Source: Providencia stuartii
GTDB taxonomy: Bacteria > Pseudomonadota > Gammaproteobacteria > Enterobacterales > Enterobacteriaceae
NCBI GenBank assembly: GCA_900455155.1
Contig: UGUC01000002.1
Coordinates: 2,294,001-2,358,000, forward strand
Length of the DNA stretch: 64,000 nt
Direction of reading: 5' to 3'
The notes under the pieces were generated by a model. It had not been told where the DNA came from. It was given only the letters and a program-made list of their open reading frames with translations, and did no database searches. Numbering within the stretch: the stretch's first letter is position 1; the number at the start of each line of letters is the position of its first letter. This document shows, in pieces, positions 53,104 to 63,475 of the stretch. The position numbers were made by a program, and so were the translations under genes.

Positions 53104-53898
53104 TTATTCCGCGAGCTTAATTTGCTGCCAATGCTGTTCCATCTCCTCAAGCGTTGCGGTTTCTGTGGTTTTACCTTCTAGTGCAAGACGTGACTCTATT
53201 TGGCGAAAACGCTTTTCAAACTTCTGGCAGGCCTTGTTAAGTGCCATTTCGGGTTTATGGCCTAGATGACGTGATAAATTCACGGTCGCAAACAGTAGAT
53301 CGCCAATTTCTTCTTCTAAGCGCTGCTCATCAACAACCACTTGAGTGGCCTCTTCCATTACTTCATCCAGCTCTTCGCGAACCTTGTCGACTACAGGCCC
53401 TAACGTGTCCCAATCAAAACCCACTGATGCACAACGTTTTTGGATCTTATAGGCTTTCATTAAGGCAGGTAGCGCGCTTGGAATATCATCAAGGATGGAA
53501 AATTGCGCCTTTTGTGCACGTTCAGCAGACTTATGCTTTTCCCATCCAGCCAGTGCAACATTGCTATCAGGGTGATTTTCCGCGTCAAAAATATGCGGGT
53601 GGCGTCGTTCTAGTTTATCGCTAACCGCTTGGCAAATATCATTAAAATCAAAACGTGACTGCTCTTTCGCCATTTGCGCATAAAACACGACTTGGAATAA
53701 CAAATCGCCTAATTCACCTTTTAGGTCATCAAAATCTTCACGTTCAATGGCATCAATGACTTCATAAGTTTCTTCAAGCGTATAAGGAGCAATCGTTTTA
53801 AACGTTTGTTGAGTATCCCACGGGCAACCTGTTTGTGGATCACGCAATTTCGCCATAATGCCTAGTAATCGTTCAAGCTGTGATGCTGTCGTACTCAT
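53104..53898 (-). CDS. mazG: MazG, nucleoside triphosphate pyrophosphohydrolase
   Basis: Hydrolyses NTPs and dNTPs to monophosphates and pyrophosphate and can lower (p)ppGpp-related death. 264 residues (E. coli 263), with two tandem all-alpha MazG domains: the first with GCPWDTQQTFKTIAPYTLEETYEVIDAIE and LKGELGDLLFQVVFYAQ, the second with REELDEVMEE and EEEIGDLLFATVNLSRHL (EExxE...ExxD magnesium ligands). It lies 83 bp downstream of relA. Confidence 0.95.
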   Translation of the reverse strand: MSTTASQLERLLGIMAKLRDPQTGCPWDTQQTFKTIAPYTLEETYEVIDAIEREDFDDLKGELGDLLFQVVFYAQMAKEQSRFDFNDICQAVSDKLERRHPHIFDAENHPDSNVALAGWEKHKSAERAQKAQFSILDDIPSALPALMKAYKIQKRCASVGFDWDTLGPVVDKVREELDEVMEEATQVVVDEQRLEEEIGDLLFATVNLSRHLGHKPEMALNKACQKFEKRFRQIESRLALEGKTTETATLEEMEQHWQQIKLAE

Positions 53899-53981
53899 TT
53901 TTTGACCTTTTTAAACCATAAAAATCCCATGTTTCGCAAGGATAACATGGGATCGTTTATTACTGCATAACGATGTTACGA

Positions 53982-56219
53982 TTATTTAGAATGGCGTTTC
54001 GCTTCGATCACATCTGGCAATTGATTCAGTTTGGCTAATACTCGAGCCAATACCTGTAGGTTATAAATTTCAATCGTCATATCGATGGTCGCTAACTGCT
54101 GTTTAACATCACTACGGCTGCTAACGCCAAGTACGTTAACTTTTTCGTTAGCTAAGATGGTTGTGATATCACGTAACAGCCCACTTCTATCGTTAGCAAC
54201 AACACGCACCACTAGCGAATAACCACTGGAGTAGTTTTCTCCCCAGACCGCGTCAACTAAACGTTCTGGTGCATGACTCTGTAACTCAGCAAGCTGTTCA
54301 CAATCAACACTATGGATAGAAATACCTCTCCCTTTCGTGATAAATCCAACAATGTCATCACCAGGAATGGGCTGGCAGCAGCGTGCGATATGGTGCATTA
54401 GGTTACCCACACCTTCGACAACTACGCGACCACTGCTATTCGTTTGGGAAGCTGGTCGTGGCGCCGCAGTTTTACTTTCCAGCGTCTTCATCGCTTCGCG
54501 ATCGGCTTCTTCCGCTGACGTTTTCTTGAATTTACTTTGTAAGAAGTTGACTAATTGATTGATACGAATATCACCACCGCCAATTCCGGCCAAGACCTCA
54601 TCAAGAGAATGGACGTTATAGCGTGATATCAATAATTTTTCCGCCTCTTTGATACCTATATCAAGGTGCGCTAATTCGTTATCAAGAATTTGACGCCCCG
54701 CCAGCACGTTTTTATCCCTATCCTGCTTACGGAACCAGTTATGGATCTTAGCGCGCCCCCGGCTGGTTGTCACATAGCCTAAATTAGGGTTGAGCCAGTC
54801 ACGGCTTGGATTTGGGTGTTTTTGGGTAATAATTTCAATTTGGTCACCCATCTGTAACTGATAGCTAAACGGTACAATACGACCACCAATTTTAGCGCCA
54901 ATACAGCGGTGCCCAACATCACTGTGGATATGATAAGCAAAGTCGAGTGGCGTTGACCCCGCAGGTAAATCAACAACATCCCCTTTAGGTGTAAATACAT
55001 ATACGCGGTCATCAAAAACTTGGCTACGCACTTCATCAAGCATTTCACCTGAATCAGCCATCTCTTCTTGCCATGCTATCAATTTACGCAACCATGCAAT
55101 ACGGTTTTCGTAGCTGCTTCCTTTACCAACCCCTGTTGCTCCCTCTTTATATTTCCAGTGTGCAGCAACCCCCAACTCTGCATCTTCATGCATTTGGCGG
55201 GTGCGGATCTGTATTTCGAGGGTTTTACCATTTGGCCCAAGTACTACGGTATGGATAGATTGGTAGCCATTGGGTTTAGGGTTGGCGACATAATCATCAA
55301 ATTCATCCGGCAAATGACGGAAATGGGTATGTACTATCCCCAGCGCTGCATAGCAGTCTTGTAGACGTTCAACGACAATACGTACCGCTCTAACATCGAA
55401 TAACTCATCGAATGCTAGCGATTTTTTCTTCATTTTGCGCCAAATGCTGTAAATATGCTTGGGACGCCCATAAATTTCAGCTTGAATATTCTCTTTCAGC
55501 ATTTTTTTGCGCAATGTGGTCACAAAGTTATCGATATACTCTTCGCGATCAATACGGCGCTCATGCAATAAGCTCGCAATTTTCTTGTATTCTTCTGGGT
55601 GCAAATAACGGAAACAAAAATCTTCCAATTCCCATTTGAGTTGACCGATACCCAAGCGGTTGGCCAATGGCGCATAGATATTGGAACACTCTTTAGCGGC
55701 TAATACGCGCTCATCTTCTGTCGCATCTTTCACTTCGCGTAGATGCGCAATGCGTTCGGCTAGCTTGATAACAACACAGCGGAAATCTTCAACCATCGAC
55801 AGTAACATACGACGAATATTATCCACTTGAACGGAGCTAGTTTCCCCCGACTGTGTCGCCTTTAATTGGCGGATGGCATCCATTTCAAGGACACCTTTTA
55901 CCAGCTCATAAATTGATTGACCGAAATCATCAATTACCGCTTGTTCATCGAGCTGTTTCTCTTCAACTAACGGAAATAGCAGTGCGGCTTGTAAGCTACC
56001 GATATCCATGCTCAGCGTCGAGAGTATTTCGGTCATCTCGATCCCACGCCATAACAGTAGGGGTGCCGTTTCTTGCCCTGCTAATTTTTCATGACAATAC
56101 TGCCAGGTATGGATAAGTTTTTGTTCTGATTGTGGATTATTTAGGCCCAGCCCGCTTACCCATTTTTCTGGGGCAAACTCACCTGCTGGGGTAAGATGTG
56201 CACTTCTTACAGCAACCAT
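53982..56219 (-). CDS. relA: RelA, GTP/GDP pyrophosphokinase
   Basis: Ribosome-associated (p)ppGpp synthetase activated by uncharged tRNA. 745 residues (E. coli 744). The N-terminal pseudo-hydrolase domain lacks the HD pair (residues about 30-200); the synthetase domain has YGRPKHIYSIWRKM and NPKPNGYQSIHTVV; TGS (DRVYVFTPKGDVVDLPAGSTPLDFAY), zinc-finger (ARCCQPIPGDDIVGFI) and ACT domains follow. The start MVAVRSAHL matches E. coli. 16 bp after rlmD. Confidence 0.97.
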   Translation of the reverse strand: MVAVRSAHLTPAGEFAPEKWVSGLGLNNPQSEQKLIHTWQYCHEKLAGQETAPLLLWRGIEMTEILSTLSMDIGSLQAALLFPLVEEKQLDEQAVIDDFGQSIYELVKGVLEMDAIRQLKATQSGETSSVQVDNIRRMLLSMVEDFRCVVIKLAERIAHLREVKDATEDERVLAAKECSNIYAPLANRLGIGQLKWELEDFCFRYLHPEEYKKIASLLHERRIDREEYIDNFVTTLRKKMLKENIQAEIYGRPKHIYSIWRKMKKKSLAFDELFDVRAVRIVVERLQDCYAALGIVHTHFRHLPDEFDDYVANPKPNGYQSIHTVVLGPNGKTLEIQIRTRQMHEDAELGVAAHWKYKEGATGVGKGSSYENRIAWLRKLIAWQEEMADSGEMLDEVRSQVFDDRVYVFTPKGDVVDLPAGSTPLDFAYHIHSDVGHRCIGAKIGGRIVPFSYQLQMGDQIEIITQKHPNPSRDWLNPNLGYVTTSRGRAKIHNWFRKQDRDKNVLAGRQILDNELAHLDIGIKEAEKLLISRYNVHSLDEVLAGIGGGDIRINQLVNFLQSKFKKTSAEEADREAMKTLESKTAAPRPASQTNSSGRVVVEGVGNLMHHIARCCQPIPGDDIVGFITKGRGISIHSVDCEQLAELQSHAPERLVDAVWGENYSSGYSLVVRVVANDRSGLLRDITTILANEKVNVLGVSSRSDVKQQLATIDMTIEIYNLQVLARVLAKLNQLPDVIEAKRHSK

Positions 56220-56235
56220 ATATTCTCCCTACCTG

Positions 56236-57567
56236 TTAACCCTCTGGGCTATTGATAAATAGCGCCATTGATTCCAGATGACTGGTATGCGGAAACATAT
56301 CCAACATCCGCAGTTGTACTAACTGATATCCCGCTTGAAGCAAAATTTTGCTATCCCGTGCCAAGGTGGTCGGGTTACAAGAAACATAGACAATTTTTTC
56401 GGGCATCAGTTTAACTAAATGTTCCATTACGCCAGCGGCGCCCGCTCGAGCAGGATCTAACAATACCTTATTAAACCCTTCAGCTGCCCATGGCTGAGTA
56501 TGGATTTGCGCCTCTAAGTTTTCATTATAGAAGGTCGCGTTACCAATTGAATTGCGCTGCGCGTTATTTCTCGCTTGTTTGACTAAATTTTCGACACCTT
56601 CAACACCAACCACGGCTTTGACTCGCCTCGCGATAGGCAATGTAAAATTCCCCATGCCACAAAACAAATCTAAAACTCGATCATGTGGGTGCAGATCCAA
56701 CCATTCAAGTGCTTGAGCAACCATTTTCTGATTGATGTCACTATTGACTTGAATAAAGTTTAATGGGCTGAACTGTAACATTTCCCCAGCAACCTGATAT
56801 TCGGGTATCACGGTAGAAGCGCTTAACGGATGTAAGCTATGTTCATCCCCTGCTAACCAAACACAGACCTCATGTTGCTGTTCAAAGCTTTTAAGCAGCT
56901 GCTGATCGGAGGGAGCCAATGGTACAAGGTGGCGCAGTAAGACAATGAGGCTATTATCTGCTCGGATCAACTCCACATGGCCGAGTTTTGGTGCGGCTTT
57001 TAGCTGATTTAAGCAGTCAGATAGTGGTTGGATCAATCGTTCAAGGTCGTGATGCAGTACAGGGCACTGCTTGATATCGACCAAGGTATTCGATTGAGTT
57101 TGGCGAAACCCCATTAACAGGTGTTTGCTTTTATTTTGATACTGTAATCCAAGACGCGCTCTACGGCGGTAACCATAAGGTTCACCAAAAATAATGGGCT
57201 TGGCTTCTTTTTGAACCCCAGTTTCTCGGGCGATTAGATGCTGTAATGCATTGGCTTTACTTTCTCTTTGTAGAGAAATATCAATGTGCTGCTGCTGGCA
57301 GCCACCACACTGATCAAAATAACGGCACTGTGGCTTAACCCGTTGTGGGCTGGTACTTAAACGTTTAACCACTTTTGCTTTCGCAAAGCGGCTTTTCTCT
57401 TCAACCAATTCAATTAGCGCTTGTTCACCGGGTAGAAGCCCTTCTACGAAAATCGCTTTACCATTAGAGCGTGCAACTCCTTGACCTGCTGCATCTAGAC
57501 TATCGATTGTCACCGTTATTTGACGGCGTTGGGTGGTACGGCGGTTTGGCGAGTAAAATTGGGCCAT
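56236..57567 (-). CDS. rlmD: RlmD (RumA), 23S rRNA m5U1939 methyltransferase
   Basis: Methylates U1939 of 23S rRNA with SAM. 443 residues. An N-terminal TRAM domain ([33 protein letters not shown]) precedes the iron-sulfur cysteines ([14 protein letters not shown] and a later CPVL), then the SAM domain ([16 protein letters not shown]) with LLDPARAGA and the catalytic Cys in [12 protein letters not shown]. Cotranscribed with relA. In E. coli barA diverges upstream; it is absent here. Confidence 0.95.
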   Translation of the reverse strand: MAQFYSPNRRTTQRRQITVTIDSLDAAGQGVARSNGKAIFVEGLLPGEQALIELVEEKSRFAKAKVVKRLSTSPQRVKPQCRYFDQCGGCQQQHIDISLQRESKANALQHLIARETGVQKEAKPIIFGEPYGYRRRARLGLQYQNKSKHLLMGFRQTQSNTLVDIKQCPVLHHDLERLIQPLSDCLNQLKAAPKLGHVELIRADNSLIVLLRHLVPLAPSDQQLLKSFEQQHEVCVWLAGDEHSLHPLSASTVIPEYQVAGEMLQFSPLNFIQVNSDINQKMVAQALEWLDLHPHDRVLDLFCGMGNFTLPIARRVKAVVGVEGVENLVKQARNNAQRNSIGNATFYNENLEAQIHTQPWAAEGFNKVLLDPARAGAAGVMEHLVKLMPEKIVYVSCNPTTLARDSKILLQAGYQLVQLRMLDMFPHTSHLESMALFINSPEG

Positions 57568-57889
57568 AATTTGTCACTACGAGGTGTTAAGTTTCAGAAA
57601 ATAATTTTATATTCTCTTTGGTTAAAGAGATGCTCTCTCACTGGCATAAGATACGCGACAACACACTGACTTTAAGCTCTACCTACGCGTAACTATAGCG
57701 TCTACTAGTGCATATCACCTAGTCAGCAGAATATATGCTCAGTAAAAGCGCGCCTATAATAGCAGTTTTTTTGCCAAGATGAGTTATCACTTTTTCACTT
57801 AACGTATATTTTTTTATTATTTTTGTTTGTTTGAACGGCTCTTATTCAAAATAATTGACGCCTTCATCACCTTACTGCCGAATAAACAA
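57568..57889. other. Intergenic region between rlmD and dgt
   Basis: 322 AT-rich bases with the rlmD promoter region at the left and the end of dgt at the right. T-rich runs occur at 57769-57777 and 57808-57816 but no stable hairpin adjoins them. I see no gene. This is the junction between the E. coli 62-min and 3.6-min gene blocks. Confidence 0.5.
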
Positions 57890-59413
57890 TCAGTTTGACA
57901 CCATACATTTACGATATTCTTCATAGGCATAATGATCCGTCATGCCGCTGATATAATCCTGAATCAATCGTGCCCGATAATAAAACTCAAGAATAGATTT
58001 CTCTATTTCATTTGTTGCACATATGCCTTCAATTGCTTCACTGTATGACAAACGGTGCTTATTAGAGAGTTTATGGAATAACCGTGTTTCGATAAAAAAT
58101 TGTTTGTGATAGTTATTTTCAACTAGCGAAATAAAGTCTTCCCTTTCTAACATCAATAATGGGCGATAAAAATCTAACAGCCCCCCAATGATGCGATAAC
58201 CTTGCAACTCCAGCTCTTCTACTTCGTGATGGCTAAAGACATGCTTAAATGCAACCGTTTTCAAAACTTTAAGTAAACGATGCTCAGGGCTTTTATCTTC
58301 CAACAATGCGCTATTGAAGCGCCCTGCATAGATTTCGGGGAGATTCTGAATAAAACGCTGAGCACTGTAACGAGCCAATTTACTGGTAATATTCACTCGT
58401 AAATACATAAAAAACTGGTCTTGTTGAATTCGTCTTGTATGGTTATCACTGATATTATTAAAAGCGCTCATAATGGTTTCATCAAATAAGTCGCCTTTTT
58501 CGACTACCCCCCATTCGTTCCGCAAATAGTTGATCAATTGTTCAACGGTAAAAATTCCTTTCTCAGCGGCATCATCTAAATCAGCAATACAATAAGAGAT
58601 ATCATCAGCCGCCTCCATAATATAAGAAAGTGGGAAGCGACAATGTTCACCCATCTCTAATTTTTTACATAGTTCATTCACGAAACCGAGTTCAGACCAA
58701 TAGTAGCCCGGCTTTTTCATCAAATAATCAAATTCTTCAGGAATAGGCTCAAGATCATATGCTCCACGCGTATATTTCAAGATAGAGCCGACTTGTGCAT
58801 AAGTGAGATTTAGCTTCAATAGGCGATGTACCATGCGTATCCCTTGCGCATTACCTTCAAAAGAGCATAGATCCTGTTTAAGTTGACGACGGAAGAGATC
58901 AAGACGTTCATCCCCAGTTAAACGCATGGCGGCGATTTTACAAGGATCCGGATAATCGGGTGTGTATTGGTATTGAGGGGCTAGCAGTTGGCGAAACCAA
59001 CTCTGAATTGCGGCTTCACCAAAATGCCCAAAAGGAGGGTTACCGATGTCGTGCATCAAACAAGACATTTCGACTAGGCTTTCAAACGCATCACAACGCT
59101 CATGTAGCCCATATTTTTCCAGTAACTTTTTCTTTTTTAATTCGTGAAGAACCGTTTTGCTAATGTAACGCCCGACTTGTTGTACTTCTAAGGAATGGGT
59201 CAATCGGCTGCGCACTGCGGCATTTTGTTCTAATGGAAATACTTGTGTTTTTTGCTGCAACCGACGGATCGCCGCTGAATTGATAATTCGGCCTCTATCA
59301 CTTTCAAATTGGCGATTAACAGCATCTTCATTGTGAGCAGAGACTCGAGGACTTTTCGCGCTATTATAGTTTCGTTGATAATTTAATTTTGTTAGAAAAT
59401 TAATTTCGCTCAC
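57890..59413 (-). CDS. dgt: Dgt, deoxyguanosinetriphosphate triphosphohydrolase
   Basis: Hydrolyses dGTP to deoxyguanosine and triphosphate; a hexameric HD-domain enzyme. 507 residues (E. coli 505). Starts at GTG 59413 with GAGGAG five bases upstream. The HD motif is in [16 protein letters not shown], with [13 protein letters not shown] before it and [17 protein letters not shown] after it as metal ligands. Divergent from mtn, as in E. coli. Confidence 0.96.
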   Translation of the reverse strand: MSEINFLTKLNYQRNYNSAKSPRVSAHNEDAVNRQFESDRGRIINSAAIRRLQQKTQVFPLEQNAAVRSRLTHSLEVQQVGRYISKTVLHELKKKKLLEKYGLHERCDAFESLVEMSCLMHDIGNPPFGHFGEAAIQSWFRQLLAPQYQYTPDYPDPCKIAAMRLTGDERLDLFRRQLKQDLCSFEGNAQGIRMVHRLLKLNLTYAQVGSILKYTRGAYDLEPIPEEFDYLMKKPGYYWSELGFVNELCKKLEMGEHCRFPLSYIMEAADDISYCIADLDDAAEKGIFTVEQLINYLRNEWGVVEKGDLFDETIMSAFNNISDNHTRRIQQDQFFMYLRVNITSKLARYSAQRFIQNLPEIYAGRFNSALLEDKSPEHRLLKVLKTVAFKHVFSHHEVEELELQGYRIIGGLLDFYRPLLMLEREDFISLVENNYHKQFFIETRLFHKLSNKHRLSYSEAIEGICATNEIEKSILEFYYRARLIQDYISGMTDHYAYEEYRKCMVSN

Positions 59414-59535
59414 ACCAACTCCTCATCCTTTATACACGAGACAAAAATAAAAGGCAGAGAAATAATACCTTTCAATGTTACACTTTAGTCATCTCTACCT
59501 TAAGTGTCTAATTAATCAACAGTGAGTATGACATA

Positions 59536-60228
59536 ATGAAAGTCGGTATCATAGGTGCAATGGAGCAGGAAGTTGCCATCCTGCGTGAACAAATTGAAGG
59601 CTGCCAAACTCTCAGCCGTGCTGGCTGTGAAATTTACACAGGGAAAATTAATGGCGTCGACGTTGCGCTGCTAAAATCAGGTATTGGTAAAGTGGCGGCG
59701 GCAATCGGCACCACGTTGCTACTTGAACATTGCCAACCCGATATAGTAATTAATACTGGCTCAGCGGGTGGTTTAGATCCTAACTTAAATGTTGGCGATA
59801 TCGTTGTTTCAACTGAGGTACGTTATCACGATGCGGACGTAACTGCTTTTGGTTATGAACCAGGCCAAATGGCGCAATGCCCTCCCGCATTTATAGCTGA
59901 CCCTAAATTGATCGCGCTCGCCGAAAAATGTATTCAACAGTTGGATATGAATGCGGTTCGTGGTCTTGTGTGCAGTGGTGATGCTTTCATCAATGGCGCA
60001 GAGCCTTTGGCTCGAATTAAAAAAACCTTCCCTCAAGTCGCTGCTGTTGAGATGGAAGCCACCGCCATCGGCCAAGTTTGCCATCAATTCGCTGTACCTT
60101 TTGTTGTCGTACGCGCTATTTCCGATGTAGCAGATAAAGAATCACACACCAGTTTTGATGAGTTTTTACCTGTTGCAGCGCGCCAATCATCACTGATGAT
60201 AGCGGCAATTTTAGCTGAACTCGCATAA
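59536..60228 (+). CDS. mtn: Mtn (Pfs), MTA/SAH nucleosidase
   Basis: Cleaves methylthioadenosine, S-adenosylhomocysteine and 5'-deoxyadenosine; makes S-ribosylhomocysteine, the AI-2 precursor. 230 residues (E. coli 232). Catalytic E12 ([12 protein letters not shown]), NTGSAGGL near 76, [12 protein letters not shown] and the catalytic Asp in [10 protein letters not shown]. Followed by its own hairpin and then btuF. Confidence 0.96.
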   Translation: MKVGIIGAMEQEVAILREQIEGCQTLSRAGCEIYTGKINGVDVALLKSGIGKVAAAIGTTLLLEHCQPDIVINTGSAGGLDPNLNVGDIVVSTEVRYHDADVTAFGYEPGQMAQCPPAFIADPKLIALAEKCIQQLDMNAVRGLVCSGDAFINGAEPLARIKKTFPQVAAVEMEATAIGQVCHQFAVPFVVVRAISDVADKESHTSFDEFLPVAARQSSLMIAAILAELA

Positions 60229-60242
60229 CTTTCGTTTAAAAT

Positions 60243-60275
60243 AAAAAGCATAGTCAATAAAACGCTATGCTTTTT
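60243..60275 (+). terminator. Terminator after mtn
   Basis: An 11-bp stem AAAAAGCATAG/CTATGCTTTTT with an 11-nt loop, T-rich on both strands. btuF starts 32 bases later, so readthrough or a separate promoter is needed. Confidence 0.75.
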
Positions 60276-60306
60276 ATTTATTCTTTTAGTTAGAGGCAAT
60301 GACTGC

Positions 60307-61134
60307 ATGAAATGGCACCCAAGCACACTTCAAACCACACTCGCCTTACTACTATTGCTATTTTTTAACACATCGGTTGTTGCAGACACGAAACACCGCG
60401 TGATCAGCCTTTCTCCAGCGAATACTGAGTTGGCTTATGCGGCTGGATTAGGCGAAAGCCTGATTGCTGTCAGTGCATACTCCGATTATCCTGCCGAAGC
60501 GAAACAATTAGAGCAGGTTTCCGATTGGCAAGGCCTTAATGTCGAACGGATTGTGGCACTAAAACCCGATCTTATTTTAGCTTGGCGAGGTGGTAACCCT
60601 CAGCGCCCACTCGACCAACTTGCTGCTTTGGGGATCCCTATTATCTATTTCGATCCACAAAGCGTTGAAGGGGTTATTTCTGCTATCGAACAACTGGCTA
60701 AATACAGCCCGCAGCCCCAAATTGCCCTGCAGTCCGTTTTATCGATGCGTGAGCAACTTAACCAGCTAAAACAACGTTACGCTCAGCAAGAGCGCCCCAA
60801 AAAACGGGTCTTTATTCAACTAGGCACTCAACCCCTATTTAGTACAGGCAGTAACACTATTCAAAATGACATTGTTTCAATGTGTGGTGGGGAAAATATT
60901 TTCGCAAACAGTGCTGTGCCTTGGCCTCAAGTCAGCCGTGAACAGGTTATTGCTAGGCAGCCCGAGATGATTGTAATGACAGGAACCGAGACTCAAGAAA
61001 CTGCCGTTCGCCAATTTTGGCAAACGCAACTTTCTATCCCGATTATTCGTTTAAATGAAGATTGGTTTCATCGTGCTGGCCCTCGCGTAGTGCTGGCGGC
61101 CCAGTCATTGTGTGAACAATTACACTCAGAATAG
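60307..61134 (+). CDS. btuF: BtuF, vitamin B12-binding periplasmic protein
   Basis: Binds cobalamin and delivers it to BtuCD. 275 residues (E. coli 266) with a signal peptide ([17 protein letters not shown]). The class III binding-protein layout is present: [32 protein letters not shown], a single backbone helix, then the C-terminal lobe ([32 protein letters not shown]). Located after mtn as in E. coli; btuCD are elsewhere. No cobalamin riboswitch is seen. Confidence 0.93.
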   Translation: MKWHPSTLQTTLALLLLLFFNTSVVADTKHRVISLSPANTELAYAAGLGESLIAVSAYSDYPAEAKQLEQVSDWQGLNVERIVALKPDLILAWRGGNPQRPLDQLAALGIPIIYFDPQSVEGVISAIEQLAKYSPQPQIALQSVLSMREQLNQLKQRYAQQERPKKRVFIQLGTQPLFSTGSNTIQNDIVSMCGGENIFANSAVPWPQVSREQVIARQPEMIVMTGTETQETAVRQFWQTQLSIPIIRLNEDWFHRAGPRVVLAAQSLCEQLHSE

Positions 61135-61141
61135 CGATGAA

Positions 61142-61164
61142 TGAGAGGGGGAACGCCCCTCTCA
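61142..61164. terminator. Bidirectional hairpin between btuF and erpA
   Basis: A 9-bp stem TGAGAGGGG/CCCCTCTCA with a 5-nt loop, 7 bases past the btuF stop and 10 before the erpA stop on the other strand. T-runs are weak. Confidence 0.65.
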
Positions 61165-61174
61165 ACGATAAGAC

Positions 61175-61519
61175 TTAAATGCTAAATGAAGAACCACAAC
61201 CACAGGTGGATTTCGCATTTGGATTGGTCACAATAAAACGTGAACCTTCTAACCCTTCAGTATAATCAACACTTCCGCCAACCAAATATTGTAGGCTCAT
61301 TGGGTCAACCACCAAGGCAACGCCTTGTTTTTCAATGGTCATGTCGCCATCATTAATTTGGTCATCAAAGGTAAAGCCATACTGAAAGCCGCTACAACCA
61401 CCACCGGTAATGTAAACACGTAGACGCAGGTTTGGGTTGTCTTCTTCAGAAACTAAGTCTTTTACTTTAATTGCTGCCGCATCAGTAAACTGCAATGGCA
61501 GAGCTGCATCATCACTCAT
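61175..61519 (-). CDS. erpA: ErpA, A-type iron-sulfur carrier
   Basis: Delivers Fe-S clusters to apo-proteins, including isoprenoid-pathway IspG and IspH. 114 residues, as in E. coli. The three cluster cysteines are C42 ([11 protein letters not shown]), C106 and C108 ([11 protein letters not shown]). Converges with btuF, diverges from hemL. Confidence 0.96.
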   Translation of the reverse strand: MSDDAALPLQFTDAAAIKVKDLVSEEDNPNLRLRVYITGGGCSGFQYGFTFDDQINDGDMTIEKQGVALVVDPMSLQYLVGGSVDYTEGLEGSRFIVTNPNAKSTCGCGSSFSI

Positions 61520-61700
61520 TTTTTACTCCAAGCCGGTCAACCGGTAATTCAGCGTAAGCAGATAGCTTACTCAGATCAATTTACTAATTATCCGCCAGCT
61601 TAGTCATTGATTCAAGTCCTGTGTCGTAATTCAACACATTGTGCATACCAATCAATGCATTTGGTTTAATTGGTTCCGTGCTTTAGAATAGGCCTATTAA

Positions 61701-61800
61701 ATAATTCAAGTTGCATGTAGATGACCAACCAAAAGTGGCCTCACTCAGCGCTACCTTATGGCTTGAGCCACCCTATCTAAGTAACTTGAAGTATGATAAG
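61701..61800. repeat. ERIC-like element upstream of hemL
   Basis: About 100 bp with inverted ends: ATTCAAGTTGCATGTAG at the left and AACTTGAAGTATGATAAG at the right, both matching the ERIC terminus. The interior (GGCCTCACTCAGCGCTACC) follows the ERIC core order. It is 54 bp upstream of hemL, so it is probably within or near the promoter. The left part of the gap (61520-61700) holds the erpA leader region with small inverted repeats (CCGGTCAACCGG). Confidence 0.7.
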
Positions 61801-61853
61801 TCTCGTTTCAACGGTATTTAGTCGATTTATTTGTCCCTATTCAGGAGCCTTGC

Positions 61854-63143
61854 ATGAGCCAATCTTTAAACTTATATAATGAAGCGCAACAGCTAATCCC
61901 CGGAGGCGTCAACTCACCAGTACGAGCATTTAATGGTGTTGGTGGTACGCCTTTATTTATTGAACGTGCTGATGGCGCTTATATTTTTGACGTTGATGGT
62001 AAAGCTTATGTTGACTATGTAGGCTCTTGGGGGCCAATGGTGCTTGGTCATAACCACCCTGCCGTCCGTGATGCCGTAATCAAAGCTGTCAATAAAGGCT
62101 TAAGTTTCGGTGCCCCAACTGCCGCAGAAGTGGAAATGGCAAAACTGGTTTGTGAATTAGTGCCTTCTATCGATATGATCCGTATGGTGAACTCAGGTAC
62201 TGAGGCAACCATGAGTGCGATCCGCTTAGCACGTGGTTACACAGGTCGCGACAAAATTATTAAATTTGAAGGTTGCTACCACGGCCATGCTGACTGTTTA
62301 TTAGTCAAAGCAGGCTCAGGGGCATTGACAATGGGAGAGCCTAACTCTCCGGGTGTACCTGAAGATTTCGTTAAACATACACTCACCTGCACTTATAACG
62401 ATCTAGCATCGGTTCGTCAGGCTTTTGAAAATTATCCACAAGATATTGCGTGCGTCATTGTTGAGCCTGTTGCGGGTAACATGAACTGTGTTCCACCAAC
62501 CGATGAGTTTTTACCCGGCCTACGTGCACTGTGTGATGAATTTAATGCCCTATTGATCATTGATGAAGTCATGACGGGTTTCCGTGTGGCACTCGGCGGC
62601 GCGCAAGATTACTATGGTGTACAACCTGATTTAACCTGCCTAGGTAAAATCATTGGTGGTGGTATGCCGGTTGGCGCATTTGGCGGTCGTTTCGAAGTCA
62701 TGGAAAAACTTGCGCCGATTGGGCCTGTATACCAAGCAGGAACGCTATCCGGTAACCCAGTTGCAATGGCAGCAGGCCTTGCTTGTCTTAATGAGGTTGC
62801 ACAGCCAGGTGTTCACGCGAGACTGACCGAGCTAACTGAAAAATTAGCCCGCGGTTTAAAACGCGTATCACAAGAGCAAGGCATTCCAATGGTGATCAAC
62901 CATGTCGGCGGCATGTTTGGTATTTTCTTCACTGACGCAAAAAGTGTGACTTGCTACCAAGACGTCATGAAGTGTGATGTTGAGCGTTTTAAAACCTTCT
63001 TCCACCTTATGTTAGAGCAAGGTATTTATTTAGCGCCTTCCGCATTCGAAGCGGGTTTTATGTCTATTGCTCACAGCGATGAAGATATTGAGAAAACTAT
63101 CGAAGCAGCAGAAGTTGCATTTGCAAAAATGAAAACTGCTTAA
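61854..63143 (+). CDS. hemL: HemL, glutamate-1-semialdehyde 2,1-aminomutase
   Basis: PLP enzyme making 5-aminolevulinate from glutamate-1-semialdehyde, the second step of C5 haem synthesis. 429 residues (E. coli 426). PLP lysine K265 lies in [33 protein letters not shown] and [11 protein letters not shown] are the cofactor-binding regions. A CAGGAG site precedes the ATG. Together with hemH at 27013-27984, two haem steps are encoded in the window. Confidence 0.97.
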   Translation: MSQSLNLYNEAQQLIPGGVNSPVRAFNGVGGTPLFIERADGAYIFDVDGKAYVDYVGSWGPMVLGHNHPAVRDAVIKAVNKGLSFGAPTAAEVEMAKLVCELVPSIDMIRMVNSGTEATMSAIRLARGYTGRDKIIKFEGCYHGHADCLLVKAGSGALTMGEPNSPGVPEDFVKHTLTCTYNDLASVRQAFENYPQDIACVIVEPVAGNMNCVPPTDEFLPGLRALCDEFNALLIIDEVMTGFRVALGGAQDYYGVQPDLTCLGKIIGGGMPVGAFGGRFEVMEKLAPIGPVYQAGTLSGNPVAMAAGLACLNEVAQPGVHARLTELTEKLARGLKRVSQEQGIPMVINHVGGMFGIFFTDAKSVTCYQDVMKCDVERFKTFFHLMLEQGIYLAPSAFEAGFMSIAHSDEDIEKTIEAAEVAFAKMKTA

Positions 63144-63157
63144 CCTTTCTTTCACTC

Positions 63158-63178
63158 GGAGGCGATATCTTCGCCTCC
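63158..63178 (+). terminator. Terminator after hemL
   Basis: An 8-bp stem GGAGGCGA/TCGCCTCC with a 5-nt loop, followed by TTATTT, 14 bases after the hemL stop. Confidence 0.8.
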
Positions 63179-63216
63179 TTATTTACGCCTTTACTCCCTC
63201 ATTTTGTCGCGACTAG

Positions 63217-63348
63217 CGTTTCCTCATTAATGTTAAAGCGATTAGAGCACAACTTACAATTTCACAAGTTGAACCCGTCAAAGCATTGGGAACAAGTGCT
63301 GAAACAATAAAAAGTGGGGAATTAAAACGGCATATCCCAATTGGATAA
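63217..63348 (+). pseudogene. Possible HTH antitoxin remnant
   Basis: A 43-codon stretch bounded by TAG and TAA reads INVKAIRAQLTISQ..., then KALGTSAETIKSGELKRHIPIG. This follows the helix-turn-helix of HigA/NadS-type antitoxins (IRxxLxxSQxxFAxxLGxSxxTIxxWExGxRxPxG), with a Gly where the Trp normally stands. No start codon, toxin or ribosome site remains. Identification is by pattern only. Confidence 0.4.
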
Positions 63349-63425
63349 GTAGTGAAAATATTTATAGCGATGCAAACAGTCTGCTGTTATTTCAAGTGTT
63401 GATCGTATAAGCTCCGCCTATAAAA

Positions 63426-63457
63426 AATGCCCCGCGAGTTGATACTCACGGGGCATT
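63426..63457 (-). terminator. Terminator after mrcB
   Basis: A 14-bp stem with one mismatch (63426-63439 with 63444-63457, AATGCCCCG.../...CGGGGCATT) and a 4-nt loop, followed on the minus strand by TTTTTTA. Confidence 0.88.
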
Positions 63458-63475
63458 TTCATTTTACGGTACTAA

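Noticed and set aside
63231..63420. Further ERIC-like repeat near mrcB
   Set aside because: Only a short TTCAAGTGTTGATCGTATA resemblance; no inverted partner or core.
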